This document shows, one piece after another, positions 52,656 to 61,926 of a DNA stretch of 64,000 bases. The stretch is taken from assembly GCF_037646455.1 (NCBI RefSeq), contig NZ_JBBIXN010000001.1:868001-932000 (forward strand). Reading direction: 5' to 3'. The position numbers and the translations under genes are program-made. Each line of letters begins with the position of its first letter. The first letter of the stretch is position 1. Source of the DNA: Draconibacterium mangrovi_A. Its GTDB lineage: Bacteria > Bacteroidota > Bacteroidia > Bacteroidales > Prolixibacteraceae. The notes below the pieces were generated by a model that was not told the origin of the DNA, did no database searches, and saw only the letters and a list, made by a program, of their open reading frames with translations.

Positions 52656-52904
52656 TTAACCGTATTTTTTTATAAATTCAAGTGTTCTTTCCCGCGATAG
52701 ATTTTTCAACTTCTTTTCCAGTTTCAAAGCTTCTCCTCGCGTTTTCTTAGTGGCAGTCCAAACCAATTTCCATGGGATTCCGCGTTTAGTAGCCTTTTCA
52801 TATCCGCCATTATGTCTTCTTAATCGATCTTCAAGATTAGAAGTTTGTCCCTTGTAGTACGTATCTGTTGCAAGCGAATATAAGATGTAAACAGTGAAAG
52901 ACAT
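52656..52904 (-). CDS. GIY-YIG endonuclease-domain protein
   Basis: An 82-residue single-domain protein: VYILYS plus YYKGQT forms the GIY-YIG pair, Arg27 in LEDRLRRHN and Glu63 in LKLEKKLKNLS are the expected catalytic residues. This is the complete small domain found in URI/UPF0213-type proteins; as a family it nicks or cuts DNA with one metal ion. It is bounded on both sides by ~70-base structured repeats that include a tRNA-Gly 3' tail, and is followed to the right by a terminator and three tRNA genes on the same strand. From memory, such genes occur often beside tRNA genes in Bacteroidota. It may be part of a small mobile element; see findings. Confidence 0.85.
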   Translation of the reverse strand: MSFTVYILYSLATDTYYKGQTSNLEDRLRRHNGGYEKATKRGIPWKLVWTATKKTRGEALKLEKKLKNLSRERTLEFIKKYG

Positions 52905-52938
52905 TATGCAATTTACAAAACAATGTGAAACCCATTAT

Positions 52939-53011
52939 GAGTGATGGAAACGAGACTCGAAGGCTGACACTCCGTTCAGTATTCTGACTTCCGACTAAAC
53001 GTCAGGGCTCG
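52939..53011 (-). repeat. Structured repeat ending in a decayed tRNA-Gly 3' tail (copy C)
   Basis: GAAACGAGACTCGAA resembles the tRNA-Gly T-arm with one change, then the same hairpin region as copy B follows (CTGAC...GTCAG, ending GGGCTCG). Just beyond it, CTCGGGCCCCCGAG (53008-53021) is a perfect hairpin and ACCGTGCAAGGTC resembles the tRNA-Gly anticodon arm, as if a tRNA-Gly copy had been split by the insert. Confidence 0.7.
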
Positions 53012-53043
53012 GGCCCCCGAGACCGTGCAAGGTCATAAAATGA

Positions 53044-53071
53044 AAAGGCCTCACAAAGTTGTGAAGCCTTT
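53044..53071 (-). terminator. Terminator of the tRNA cluster
   Basis: AAAGGC-C-TCACAA and TTGTGA-A-GCCTTT pair over 12 bases with one internal mismatch and a 2-base loop. On the minus strand it is 5 bases beyond the tRNA-Gly 3' end and has a T-rich tail (TTTTCATTTTA). Confidence 0.75.
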
Positions 53072-53075
53072 AATG

Positions 53076-53148
<73 letters not shown>

Positions 53149-53156
53149 AATAATGG

Positions 53157-53242
53157 TACCCGAGGCGGGACTTGAACCCGCACGCCAACAATGAGGCATT
53201 GGATTTTAAGTCCAACGTGTCTACCAATTCCACCACCCGGGC
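53157..53242 (-). tRNA. tRNA-Leu (TAA)
   Basis: An 86-base class II tRNA: acceptor GCCCGGG paired with CTCGGGT (G-U pairs), discriminator A, anticodon loop CTTAAAA (anticodon TAA), a long variable arm (TGCCTCATTGTTGGCGT) and T-arm GCGGGTTCAAGTCCCGC. The long variable arm and anticodon fix the Leu identity. Confidence 0.95.
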
Positions 53243-53263
53243 ATCCTTTGTTTATTGTGACTG

Positions 53264-53336
<73 letters not shown>

Positions 53337-53368
53337 GTATTTTTAAGAACGTGCTTTCAAAAGCGATG

Positions 53369-53399
53369 CAAATATATTGCTATTTTTTTATCTCGCAAA
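53369..53399 (-). promoter_or_regulatory. Promoter of the tRNA Gly-Leu-Gly operon
   Basis: On the minus strand TTTG (53396-53399), a 19-base spacer and TATATTTG (53369-53376) form a full Bacteroidota promoter, ~33 bases before the first tRNA. Confidence 0.75.
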
Positions 53400-53500
53400 A
53401 TTAGTGAGAATTTGATTTGAAAAATTCAAATCAATTTTCGAACGAATACCGAACTTAGATCCGGGATCACAAGTTTTTACTGGCATTCCCCTCTAGAATC

Positions 53501-56119
53501 CTACTTCAATCCCGTAAGTTTCTTGATCTCATTCAATTTGTTCAGCGCTTCAATGGGAGTCAGGTTGTTTACATCAAGGCCGGTGATCTCATCGCGGATC
53601 TGTTTTAAAACCGGATCATCGAGCTGAAAAATACTGAGCTGCATTCCTTCACGTCCTTCACCGATTTCTTCGAGTGGCTTGGCGAGGCTTTCCTTTTCTT
53701 TGCCGCCTTCCAGTTTTTTCAGAATTTGTTCGGCCCGTTTGATCACCGATTTTGGCATGCCGGCCATACCTGCCACGTGGATCCCAAAACTGTGGTTACT
53801 TCCACCGCGTACCAGTTTTCTCAGGAAAATCACCTTATTTCCAACTTCTTTTATCGAAACATTGTAATTTTTCACCCGTGGAAAAGCGCCTTCCATTTCA
53901 TTCAACTCGTGATAATGCGTAGCAAACAAGGTTTTTGCTTTTGCAATTGCATGTTCGTGCAGGTGTTCCACTATCGACCAGGCTATGGAGATACCGTCGT
54001 AAGTTGAAGTTCCGCGCCCCAGTTCATCAAAAAGAATAAGGCTTCGGTCGGATACATTATTCAGAATGCTGGCCGCCTCGTTCATCTCAACCATAAAAGT
54101 CGATTCGCCCAGCGAAATGTTATCCGAAGCCCCAACCCGTGTAAATATTTTATCTACATATCCTAGCTTGGCAGCTTCAGCCGGAACGAACGATCCCATT
54201 TGTGCCAGTAGCACAATCAAGGCAGTTTGGCGCAACAAAGCCGATTTACCCGCCATGTTTGGCCCGGTAATTATGATAATCTGTTGATCATCCTGATCGA
54301 GGAGTACATCGTTAGCAATATAAGATTCGCCAATTGGAAGCTGTTGCTCGATCACCGGGTGACGGCCATTTTTAATATCGATAGTTGTACCCTCATTAAT
54401 CTCAGGGCGGAAATATTTGTATTCCTGCGCACAGGTAGTGTACGACAATAAACAATCGATCTGAGCCAGGATATTCGAGTTCAATTGAATAGCTGAGATG
54501 TATTCCGAAAGTGCAAAAACAAGTTCTCCGAACAGACGAGTTTCCAGCTCCTGAATTTTTTCTTCGGCACCCAGAATTTTAGTTTCATATTCTTTTAATT
54601 CTTCAGTAATGTAGCGCTCGGCGCTTACCAGCGTCTGTTTACGGATCCATTCCGCCGGAACTTTGTCTTTATGTGTGTTTCGCACTTCAATGTAGTAGCC
54701 AAACACATTATTAAAACCGATCTTTAACGAAGTGATCCCGTGCTTTTCACTTTCGCGTTTTTGAATTTGCGCCAGGTAATCTTTACCCGAGTAGGCTATT
54801 TTTCGCAGTTCGTCCAGTTCCTGAGAAACACCCTCTGCAATAACTTTTCCCTTGTTGACTGCCGTTGGCGGATCGGCCACAATTTCTTTTTTTATCTTCT
54901 CGCGAATAATGTCGCAGGGATTCAGTTGCTCGGCATATCGTTTTAACGCGCTGTTTTCAGCTTTTGTACAAATCGTCTTGATCGGACCAATGGCATTCAG
55001 CGCATTCATTACCTGAACCACTTCTCGCGGATTGATGCGTCCAACCGCAACTTTCGATATCAGGCGCTCAAGATCGCCCATCTGACGGAGATGCTCTTCA
55101 ATATTTTCCTTGGTTTCGGGCTGTTTCATAAACAGTTCCACCACCTCCTGGCGCTCATTTATCGGCTCAATATCTTTTAATGGCAATGCCATCCAGCGTT
55201 TCAGCAAACGTGATCCCATTGGCGAAATGGTTTTATCAATCACCTCAATCAACGATTTGCCGCTTTCGTGAATCGGATGAAAAAGTTCGAGGTTACGTAT
55301 GGTAAAACGGTCGAGCCAAACATAGTGTTCTTCTTCGATCCGGCTTAAACCCGAAATGTGCCCCAGATGCTGATGCTGGGTGATATCGAGGTAATGCAAA
55401 ACTGCCCCAGATGCCACAATAGCCAGCTGCATATCCTGCACACCAAATCCTTTTAAGGAACTGGTTTCAAAATGCCGCATCAAACGATCGTTGGCTGCAT
55501 CGGTAGTGTACACCCAGTCGTCGAGGTTGAAAGTGTAATATTTCGATCCAAAAATCGAGGTAAATTCATTTCCACGTCCCCGCTGAAAAAGGACTTCCTT
55601 AGGCTGAAAAGAATTCAGCAGTTTATCGACATATTCATAGGTTCCCTCCGCCGTAAGAAATTCACCTGTAGAAATATCGAGAAAGGAAACACCTGCACGT
55701 TTTTTATCGAAATGCACAGAGGCCAGGAAATTGTTTTCGCGATTCTCCAGGATATTGTCGTTGATAGAAACCCCGGGTGTTACCAGTTCAGTAATGCCCC
55801 GCTTTACGATTTTTTTGGTCTGCTTTGGATCTTCGAGCTGCTCGCAAACGGCTACCCGCTGCCCGGCACGCACCAGTTTCGGCAGGTAAGTATCAAGGGC
55901 ATGATGCGGAAATCCGGCCAATTCGACATAGCTGGCAGCACCATTAGCCCGGCGGGTAAGAGTGATCCCTAAAATCTCGGCTGCTTTAATGGCATCCTCA
56001 CCAAAAGTTTCGTAAAAGTCGCCCACACGAAACAGCAAAACTGCATCGGGATGTTTGTCTTTGATGGCGTAATACTGCTTCATCAAAGGAGTTTCAACAT
56101 ATTTTTTCGATCCTGCCAA
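53501..56119 (-). CDS. mutS: DNA mismatch repair ATPase MutS
   Basis: An 872-residue MutS of normal length. The mismatch-binding N-terminal domain has the Phe-x-Glu motif in LLFRVGDFYETFGEDA, followed by connector, lever/clamp (~265-560) and the ABC ATPase domain with Walker A G619-PNMAGKS626, SLGESTFMVEMNEAASIL, Walker B LILFDELGRGTSTYDG and FATHYHEL. It recognises base mismatches after replication and recruits MutL. It stands as a single gene, with the tRNA cluster to its left and DUF4105 upstream on the same strand, separated by 106 bases. Confidence 0.97.
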   Translation of the reverse strand: MAGSKKYVETPLMKQYYAIKDKHPDAVLLFRVGDFYETFGEDAIKAAEILGITLTRRANGAASYVELAGFPHHALDTYLPKLVRAGQRVAVCEQLEDPKQTKKIVKRGITELVTPGVSINDNILENRENNFLASVHFDKKRAGVSFLDISTGEFLTAEGTYEYVDKLLNSFQPKEVLFQRGRGNEFTSIFGSKYYTFNLDDWVYTTDAANDRLMRHFETSSLKGFGVQDMQLAIVASGAVLHYLDITQHQHLGHISGLSRIEEEHYVWLDRFTIRNLELFHPIHESGKSLIEVIDKTISPMGSRLLKRWMALPLKDIEPINERQEVVELFMKQPETKENIEEHLRQMGDLERLISKVAVGRINPREVVQVMNALNAIGPIKTICTKAENSALKRYAEQLNPCDIIREKIKKEIVADPPTAVNKGKVIAEGVSQELDELRKIAYSGKDYLAQIQKRESEKHGITSLKIGFNNVFGYYIEVRNTHKDKVPAEWIRKQTLVSAERYITEELKEYETKILGAEEKIQELETRLFGELVFALSEYISAIQLNSNILAQIDCLLSYTTCAQEYKYFRPEINEGTTIDIKNGRHPVIEQQLPIGESYIANDVLLDQDDQQIIIITGPNMAGKSALLRQTALIVLLAQMGSFVPAEAAKLGYVDKIFTRVGASDNISLGESTFMVEMNEAASILNNVSDRSLILFDELGRGTSTYDGISIAWSIVEHLHEHAIAKAKTLFATHYHELNEMEGAFPRVKNYNVSIKEVGNKVIFLRKLVRGGSNHSFGIHVAGMAGMPKSVIKRAEQILKKLEGGKEKESLAKPLEEIGEGREGMQLSIFQLDDPVLKQIRDEITGLDVNNLTPIEALNKLNEIKKLTGLK

Positions 56120-56225
56120 ATTATTCAGATTTTAGAGCGAAACAAAGATAAAAGTTTAGCTACGGAAAGGAAATTCAGAGACCGATAGTTGATCGTTTTT
56201 TTTCAACAAAACCCCAAAATCATTT

Positions 56226-57416
56226 TTACTGTTTTAAGCTCTTTCGCTCCTTCAGTATTAAAAATGAATGCAAGAGCGGGCGAATCAGAAACATGCCGGT
56301 CATCAGAAAAAATACTGGATGAAACTTTTGAGGAAGAAAAGCGCCCGTTACAATAAAAAGGACCCACCATGCTGAGATAAACAAGTGATAATACCTCAGG
56401 AATGGTCTCCATTTTTTCTTCATCCACAGCAAGACGAAAACAAAATTCAGCGGGAACAACCAAAGCAGGTTATAATTCGGGCTCATGGCCGGATGTTCCG
56501 AATAGAATACAAACCAACTCACAAAAAGGCCGGAAAAACTATTAATCCCCAATAGTATGAGATCAGGAACAGGCTTAAGTTTTTCTTTACGAAACTGTTT
56601 AAAGGAGAATACCAAAATCAAAAGAAATAAAAAGCTACAAGCCGCAAATGGACTTGTAATAACATTCTTTTTCAGAACACTTTCGGGGGCTTTGTAAAGC
56701 ACCTGGGTTTTAGCAACCAAAGCCTCTCCATTGTCGGCACGCCGGGCGGCTGCAAAATGTTTCAGAATATAATCGGGCATAAACATTTCTTCCTGTAATG
56801 TGGCTTCGCAATCGGCATCGGCTCCCACCAAAAAATCAACACCAAAATTTAACCAGGGCAGTTTTTGCTGATAATCTGATATCAAATCACGAAACGTTTT
56901 CCCGCTTGCCAAATCCGTGTATTCAACGCCTCCTTCTATGTTTTGTGCAATTACATCGCGAACACGAGTTGCGCAATTATCAAAGAAAAAGTTGTAACGA
57001 TACACCCTGTTCTCGGGCGCGGCATTCCAAAGCAAAAAGTCAAATATCTTTTGTTTTTCTGCTTGTGAGAGGTTTAGCTGCTGTTCAAAAACACTACGCC
57101 TGTAATGAATGTATTCACTCATAAACGCTCTGTATTTTGTGGCACCCAGCAGGTAATCAGTTTCTCCTTTGGCAAAGCGCCAGACAAAATTTGAGGAACT
57201 AAAATCAAAAATTCCATAATTAAAAACCATGTCGTACTGTAATATAGGATCGTGTACACGAATGGCCGAATGTCCGTAAACCGAGTAAGCTTCATCACCG
57301 GGGCTACAGGTCAGCACACTTATTTCAGCCTGTTTCGTCAGGTTAAAAGCACTGACTCCGCTGAACAGCAGCATAAAGAAAATGAATAGTATCCAGCCTG
57401 GTTTTTGATTTTGCAT
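56226..57416 (-). CDS. DUF4105 membrane protein
   Basis: A 396-residue protein with a signal peptide or first helix (GWILFIFFMLLFSGVSAF), a periplasmic DUF4105 domain (~25-240; YSVYGHSAIRVHDP, VFNYGIFDF, YRYNFFFDNCATRVRDVI with the conserved DNCATR Cys) and about five C-terminal membrane helices. The Cys-His pattern recalls NlpC/P60-like peptidases, and the domain has been proposed to act as a cysteine protease, without proof. It lies upstream of mutS on the same strand with a 106-base gap; co-transcription is possible but not evident. Confidence 0.83.
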   Translation of the reverse strand: MQNQKPGWILFIFFMLLFSGVSAFNLTKQAEISVLTCSPGDEAYSVYGHSAIRVHDPILQYDMVFNYGIFDFSSSNFVWRFAKGETDYLLGATKYRAFMSEYIHYRRSVFEQQLNLSQAEKQKIFDFLLWNAAPENRVYRYNFFFDNCATRVRDVIAQNIEGGVEYTDLASGKTFRDLISDYQQKLPWLNFGVDFLVGADADCEATLQEEMFMPDYILKHFAAARRADNGEALVAKTQVLYKAPESVLKKNVITSPFAACSFLFLLILVFSFKQFRKEKLKPVPDLILLGINSFSGLFVSWFVFYSEHPAMSPNYNLLWLFPLNFVFVLLWMKKKWRPFLRYYHLFISAWWVLFIVTGAFLPQKFHPVFFLMTGMFLIRPLLHSFLILKERKSLKQ

Positions 57417-57485
57417 CGTATTTTTTCTTTTCGGACCTGAAGTTAAAATAAAGAAATAAAAAAATCAGAATACAATTGTAATCTG

Positions 57486-57551
57486 CTTCTTCGAAATGTT
57501 TTGTAGGCTAAATACCTGGCACCAGGTACTCCTAAAACATTGATCAAGAAG
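57486..57551. repeat. Long imperfect palindrome upstream of ricT
   Basis: Centre TACCTGG-CA-CCAGGTA (57513-57528) is perfect; outward, AATGTTTT/AAAACATT and CTTCTT/AAGAAG pair across small bulges. Total ~66 bases. No T-run follows either arm, so a plain terminator is unlikely; it may be a REP-like element or a protein site. The rest of the 57417-57727 gap shows no gene. Confidence 0.5.
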
Positions 57552-57727
57552 AAATTTCGACCAAATTCATACCAATAAGTATTAATTTAGATAAGAATAA
57601 AATGCGATATTCAATTCTTTTTTCAATCTTTGTATCGAATTATTTAACGAGATTGCCCGAAAAAGTACTCCTAAGACAATGGATCAGAGAGACATACGGC
57701 AATCTGAAAGAAAGCAGAGAGGAGATT

Positions 57728-58939
57728 ATGAGTTGTAATGGATGTTCATTTAATAATTCAACAACCAGTGCAGGATATGACTGGCTAAGCGATTTGCCGG
57801 ACACTACAGATAAATCAGACATTGTTGAAGTAAAATTTAAATCTACCCGAAAGGAATATTTTAAAAACCTTGAAAACATACCCGTAAAAAGGGGCGATAA
57901 AGTGGTGGTAGCCACGTCGCCGGGGCATGATGTCGGTGAAGTTTCACTAACCGGATATCTGGCTGAAAAACAGTTTAAACTAAAGATAAAAAATCCATCG
58001 AGGTACGATCTGAACCCGATCTACAGAAAGGCTACAGAGACCGACCTGGAGAAGCTGGAAGAAGCACGTGCCAGGGAAAAACAAACAATGATACGCGCCC
58101 GTCAGGCCGCATCAGAGCTGGGACTTGACATGAAAATCGGGGATGTGGAATTCAGAGGCGACAACAAAAAAGCCATTTTCTACTACATTGCCGAAGGACG
58201 TGTTGATTTCAGGGAACTGATCAAAGTTTATGCCCGCGATTTCAGGATTAAAGTCGAAATGAAACAGATTGGAGCCCGACAGGAAGCCGGACTTATTGGT
58301 GGAATCGGGTCGTGTGGTCGCGAGTTGTGCTGCTCGAGCTGGCGAACAGATTTCGAAAGCATTTCTTCAGATGCCGCACTTAAACAAGGGCTTTCTCCAT
58401 CGGCACAAAAAATGGCCGGAGCCTGCGGTAAATTAAAATGCTGTTTGCTGTATGAACTGGATGCCTACGTTGAAGCCGGTAATGAATTCCCAAAAGAATT
58501 ACTGAACCTGGAACTGGCTGCCGGAATGGCCAAGCCCTTCAAGACCGATTATCTTAAAAAAGAAATTTGGTACACACTGGAAGGCAATATCGGCAATACA
58601 TTCAACCTGTCGCTAAAACAGGTGAAAGACATTATCCAGAAAAATAAACGGGGTAAGAAACCTGAGATCGATACGTTTGCCAACAAAGTAAAAGAAAGCG
58701 ACAATCTGGATAGCGCCGTAACCCTGGAAGGCGAACTGGAAAGGTTCGACAAACAGCAAAAGCGCGATAAAAGCATAAAAAACAGGCGCTCGAGTAACCG
58801 CGGACGAAAAAACAGACGAAACCGTAATCAGAATAAGGAACAGGTTCAGGCGCAGGGTCAGAGTCAAAACCAGGGAAATAATCCAAACAGTAACAAGAAC
58901 AGAAAACCCAAATTCAAGGTCGTTAAGAAAAGCGAATAG
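57728..58939 (+). CDS. ricT: RicT/PSP1-domain regulatory iron-sulfur protein
   Basis: A 403-residue protein from the ATG at 57728 (MSCNGCSFNNSTTSAG), which matches the usual Bacteroidota start with an early Cys pair; an open frame reaches 126 bases further upstream. PSP1 domain signatures are DIVEVKFKSTRKEYF, GVKRGDKVVVAT-like IPVKRGDKVVVATSPGHDVG, GIGSCGRELCCSSW and GACGKLKCCLLYE with the Cys ligands for an Fe-S cluster. The C-terminal ~65 residues are low complexity and rich in Arg, Asn and Gln, probably RNA binding. In Bacillus RicT works with RicA and RicF in RNA maturation; those partners are not visible here. Single-gene unit with its own terminator. Confidence 0.88.
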   Translation: MSCNGCSFNNSTTSAGYDWLSDLPDTTDKSDIVEVKFKSTRKEYFKNLENIPVKRGDKVVVATSPGHDVGEVSLTGYLAEKQFKLKIKNPSRYDLNPIYRKATETDLEKLEEARAREKQTMIRARQAASELGLDMKIGDVEFRGDNKKAIFYYIAEGRVDFRELIKVYARDFRIKVEMKQIGARQEAGLIGGIGSCGRELCCSSWRTDFESISSDAALKQGLSPSAQKMAGACGKLKCCLLYELDAYVEAGNEFPKELLNLELAAGMAKPFKTDYLKKEIWYTLEGNIGNTFNLSLKQVKDIIQKNKRGKKPEIDTFANKVKESDNLDSAVTLEGELERFDKQQKRDKSIKNRRSSNRGRKNRRNRNQNKEQVQAQGQSQNQGNNPNSNKNRKPKFKVVKKSE

Positions 58940-58967
58940 AGTTATATTTATACGAATAAATACTATG

Positions 58968-59014
58968 ACACCGCGCCTAGGAAGAATAGCTTTCCTGACG
59001 CGGTGTTATTTTTT
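58968..59014 (+). terminator. Rho-independent terminator after ricT
   Basis: ACACCGCG (58968-58975) and CGCGGTGT (58999-59006) pair perfectly around an inner GGAAG/CTTTCC hairpin, followed by TATTTTTT. Confidence 0.85.
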
Positions 59015-59145
59015 AAAATTCTATCTCACAATTCCCTGAATCGCATAATCCCTGAGATACACAATTACTCACTATTCTTCTCCACCAACTAAAAGAAAAA
59101 GTAAAAAATGATGGATTTTCGATAACTTTATGGAAAACCAATCTC

Positions 59146-59904
59146 GTGTTTAAACTCTTACTAAACCGGAAAATCAATCTGATCGCCTTGATCGTTTTGG
59201 TTCACCTTGTGTTTTCGTATTACTATTTTCCACGATATTACAGTTCGGCAATCGGCACTTTCCTTATCTTGTTCCTTTCCTGGCTGGTCTGGAAGAAAGA
59301 GGCTTTATTTTGGATTGGACTTCAGCTAAACCGCAAAAAGATATTGCTGACACTTTTGGCATTTGCAGTGTTTCTGGTCGGATCTTATTTCGTCATAAAA
59401 TTTGTGGCACTAAAAAACGGAATACAGGTATTCCTCGGGAATTATAAAAATTTTGTACATACACTGTTTTATACCTTGAATGAAGAAATCATTTTGGGAG
59501 CTTTACTTTTAAAAGGAATAAAAAGCACTTTCAAAAAAAGTCCTGACTGGATGATCTCTGTAGCAGTTGCACTCATTTTTATGCTTATTCACCTGGCATT
59601 TTTCAAGTGGATTTTTCACAACAGGGGCGACCTTGCTCTATTTACCTTAATCTCACTTTTTGCTGTTGGCGTGTTCCGAAATAACCTGATTCTGAAAACA
59701 GGTCACATTGGGTATTCATGGGCCATCCATTTTGCATGGATTTACATCATGCTGGGCTCACACCATTTCGTAAAAGCGCAAACCTATTATCTGAATGATT
59801 TTGAACGTTTTGAGCTATACCTCGGAGATGTGCGAATATCAGCGATTTGTGTTGCGCTGGCAATTTTAAGTTTTATGCACCTGCCAAAAGCTATTTCTTC
59901 CTGA
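59146..59904 (+). CDS. CPBP-like integral membrane protein
   Basis: A 252-residue membrane protein with about seven helices. It carries the CPBP/Abi protease-like elements TLNEEIILGALLL (the EE pair; the usual Arg of EExxxR is absent), FMLIHLAFF (FxxxH) and SWAIHFAWIY (second His), so the protease site is only partly conserved. It may be an inactive or divergent CPBP protein. The start is the GTG at 59146; no in-frame ATG is better placed. It follows the ricT terminator by 131 bases and its 3' end overlaps the convergent methyltransferase gene by 14 bases. Confidence 0.6.
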   Translation: MFKLLLNRKINLIALIVLVHLVFSYYYFPRYYSSAIGTFLILFLSWLVWKKEALFWIGLQLNRKKILLTLLAFAVFLVGSYFVIKFVALKNGIQVFLGNYKNFVHTLFYTLNEEIILGALLLKGIKSTFKKSPDWMISVAVALIFMLIHLAFFKWIFHNRGDLALFTLISLFAVGVFRNNLILKTGHIGYSWAIHFAWIYIMLGSHHFVKAQTYYLNDFERFELYLGDVRISAICVALAILSFMHLPKAISS

Positions 59905-60529
59905 TCAGTGTCATGCCATCGCGCAAAGGAAGAATCACTTTCTCAACGCGGTGGTCTTTTTTTATCATCTCGTTAAAGGCCAGAATGCCTTTTGTTTGAA
60001 AGTCATCGTGCCGGGGCTTATCCAGCACTTTCCCACTCCACAAAGTATTGTCGGCAAGAATATGAGCACCACTTTCCAGGCGGTCGATCAGTAAATTGTA
60101 ATAATCCGGATATTCCCGCTTGTCGGCATCCATAAACACCAGGTCGAATTTTTCAGAAAGCGTTGGAATGATTTCAAGCGCCGAACCGATTCGTTGATCA
60201 ACCTTGTCTGAAATCCCGGCCTTTTCGAAGTATTTTCTTGCCAGACTTTCCAACTCGTCGTCCACTTCAATGGTCACCAACTTTCCGCCTTCCTGCAATC
60301 CTTTAGCCAGACAAATGGCCGAATAACCGGTATAAGTTCCCAGTTCCAGAATAGTTGTTGGGCGGATCATTTTTGAGATCATCGTAAGTACCTGCCCCTG
60401 CAAATTTCCCGAGATCATTCTTGCCCCTAAAACTTTCAGGTGCGTTTCGCGATCGAGTTCAGTCAGGATCGGATCCTCCTCATCAATATGATCCAGGATG
60501 TATTTGTCCAGTTTTTTTTCGAGGTTCAT
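59891..60529 (-). CDS. Class I SAM-dependent O-methyltransferase (COMT-type)
   Basis: A 212-residue cytoplasmic enzyme. The SAM-binding motif is L61-ELGTYTGYS70, with VTIEVDDELESLA as motif II, FDLVFMDADKREYPDYY (metal Asp) and ILADNTLWSGKVLDKP (second metal ligands) as in cation-dependent catechol-type methyltransferases. The substrate is a catechol, hydroxylated aromatic or tRNA-related compound; bacterial members of this length have varied roles. It is encoded 19 bases downstream of the M16 peptidase gene on the same strand, and probably shares its transcript. Confidence 0.9.
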   Translation of the reverse strand: MNLEKKLDKYILDHIDEEDPILTELDRETHLKVLGARMISGNLQGQVLTMISKMIRPTTILELGTYTGYSAICLAKGLQEGGKLVTIEVDDELESLARKYFEKAGISDKVDQRIGSALEIIPTLSEKFDLVFMDADKREYPDYYNLLIDRLESGAHILADNTLWSGKVLDKPRHDDFQTKGILAFNEMIKKDHRVEKVILPLRDGMTLIRKK

Positions 60530-60548
60530 CTTCTGAATTCTCCTGAAT

Positions 60549-61778
60549 TTACTTATAAATCAAGGTGCTCATTTGCTTTTTGTCGAGCACTAAGTTAGCG
60601 ACCTCGAGCACTTGCTCGGCGCTAATATCCTCTATTTTTCTGAAAACCTCCCTAATTGGATCTACCTTATCGTAAAGCAGGTAACTTTTCCCGATAGTCA
60701 GCATCATGTCCTCGCGGCTTTCGGTTGAAATTGCAATCTGACCGATCAACTGCTTTTTGGCACGGCTCAATTGCAGACCACCGAGTTTTGTATTCCTTAA
60801 AAGATCGAACTCTTTTTGCACCAGGTTAAGTGCTTTATTGAGGTTCTCTTTATCGGTGCCAAAATAAACGTTGAACAAGCCGGTATCGCTATAGGCTGCA
60901 TAACTCGATTCCACATTGTAAGCCATGCCCCGTCGCTCGCGAAGTGCCAGGTTCAGGCGCGAATTCAGTGCCTGACCTCCAAGAATATTATTCAACAACA
61001 CCATAACAATGCGCTGCGGATGCTGCACATCGAATGCCGTGTTTCCAATTACACAGTGCGACTGAAACGTATCGCGACGGAAGGTTTTCTGCTGCGGAAT
61101 GTAGTTCTCGAATTTGGTGCGCTTCTCGGTACGCAATTTTTCTGGAGCCGCTCCAAAATACTTTTCCAGCATTTTAACGAGATTCCCGAAATCGATATTC
61201 CCCACCGAACTGATCACCATCTGGTCGGTGTGGTAGTTGTTTTCGATAAAGCGAAAAATTGAATCGCGGGTAAATGCCTGCAACTGTTTTTTGGTTCCAA
61301 GAATGTTTCGGGCAATCGGGTGCCCGTCAAAAACCAGTTCCTCAAACTCATCAAAAATCAATTCCGAAGGCGAGTCTTTGTACGAATTGATCTCTTCGTA
61401 AATCACCTCCTTCTCCCGTTTCAGTTCCTTTTCGGGATAAACGCTGTGAAAAAGAATATCGCTCAACAACTCGGCGGTGCGGTCGTAATATTCGGTAAGG
61501 AAGGTAGCATACAAAACGGTTTCTTCCTTGGTAGTGTATGCATTCAGTTCGCCGCCAACACCTTCAATGCGGCTTAAAATATGAAAAGCCTTTCGTTTCC
61601 CGGTTCCTTTAAAAACCGAGTGTTCGATAAAATGGGCCAGCCCGTGTTCCCCGTCGCTTTCGTCGCGCGAACCTGCATTGATCAGCACGCCCAAATGCCC
61701 CACCGGCGAGTCGGTGCGCTGATGAATGATGCGGATCCCATTCTTTAATGTATGTATCAGATAATCAGTATCTACCAT
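60549..61778 (-). CDS. M16-family zinc peptidase (insulinase/processing peptidase-like)
   Basis: A 409-residue single-chain M16B-type peptidase. The inverted zinc motif is H49-F-I-E-H53 with the distal Glu in VIYEEINSYKDSPSE, and the C-terminal half is the inactive partner fold with GGQALNSRLNLALRERRGMAYNV. Such enzymes cleave peptides or signal sequences in the cytoplasm or periplasm; no signal peptide is present. It is the first gene of a two-gene operon with the O-methyltransferase. A TACTTTTG box at 61799-61806 lies just upstream, back to back with the tRNA-Phe promoter. Confidence 0.92.
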   Translation of the reverse strand: MVDTDYLIHTLKNGIRIIHQRTDSPVGHLGVLINAGSRDESDGEHGLAHFIEHSVFKGTGKRKAFHILSRIEGVGGELNAYTTKEETVLYATFLTEYYDRTAELLSDILFHSVYPEKELKREKEVIYEEINSYKDSPSELIFDEFEELVFDGHPIARNILGTKKQLQAFTRDSIFRFIENNYHTDQMVISSVGNIDFGNLVKMLEKYFGAAPEKLRTEKRTKFENYIPQQKTFRRDTFQSHCVIGNTAFDVQHPQRIVMVLLNNILGGQALNSRLNLALRERRGMAYNVESSYAAYSDTGLFNVYFGTDKENLNKALNLVQKEFDLLRNTKLGGLQLSRAKKQLIGQIAISTESREDMMLTIGKSYLLYDKVDPIREVFRKIEDISAEQVLEVANLVLDKKQMSTLIYK

Positions 61779-61798
61779 TATTCCTTAAAGTCAGCCTG

Positions 61799-61806
61799 CA
61801 AAAGTA
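61799..61806 (-). promoter_or_regulatory. -7 promoter box TACTTTTG of the M16 gene
   Basis: Minus-strand TACTTTTG matches TAnnTTTG 21 bases before the M16 ATG. No -33 TTTG at the normal spacing is seen. Confidence 0.5.
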
Positions 61807-61926
61807 AAAAAAGAATTTGATTGCCCCATCTGTTCGCTCTTAAAACGATCATTACAGACAAAGTACAACACCCGATGAACAAAAATCGATACAGAAAGTT
61901 GATTTTTTCAAATTCAATAAATTTTC

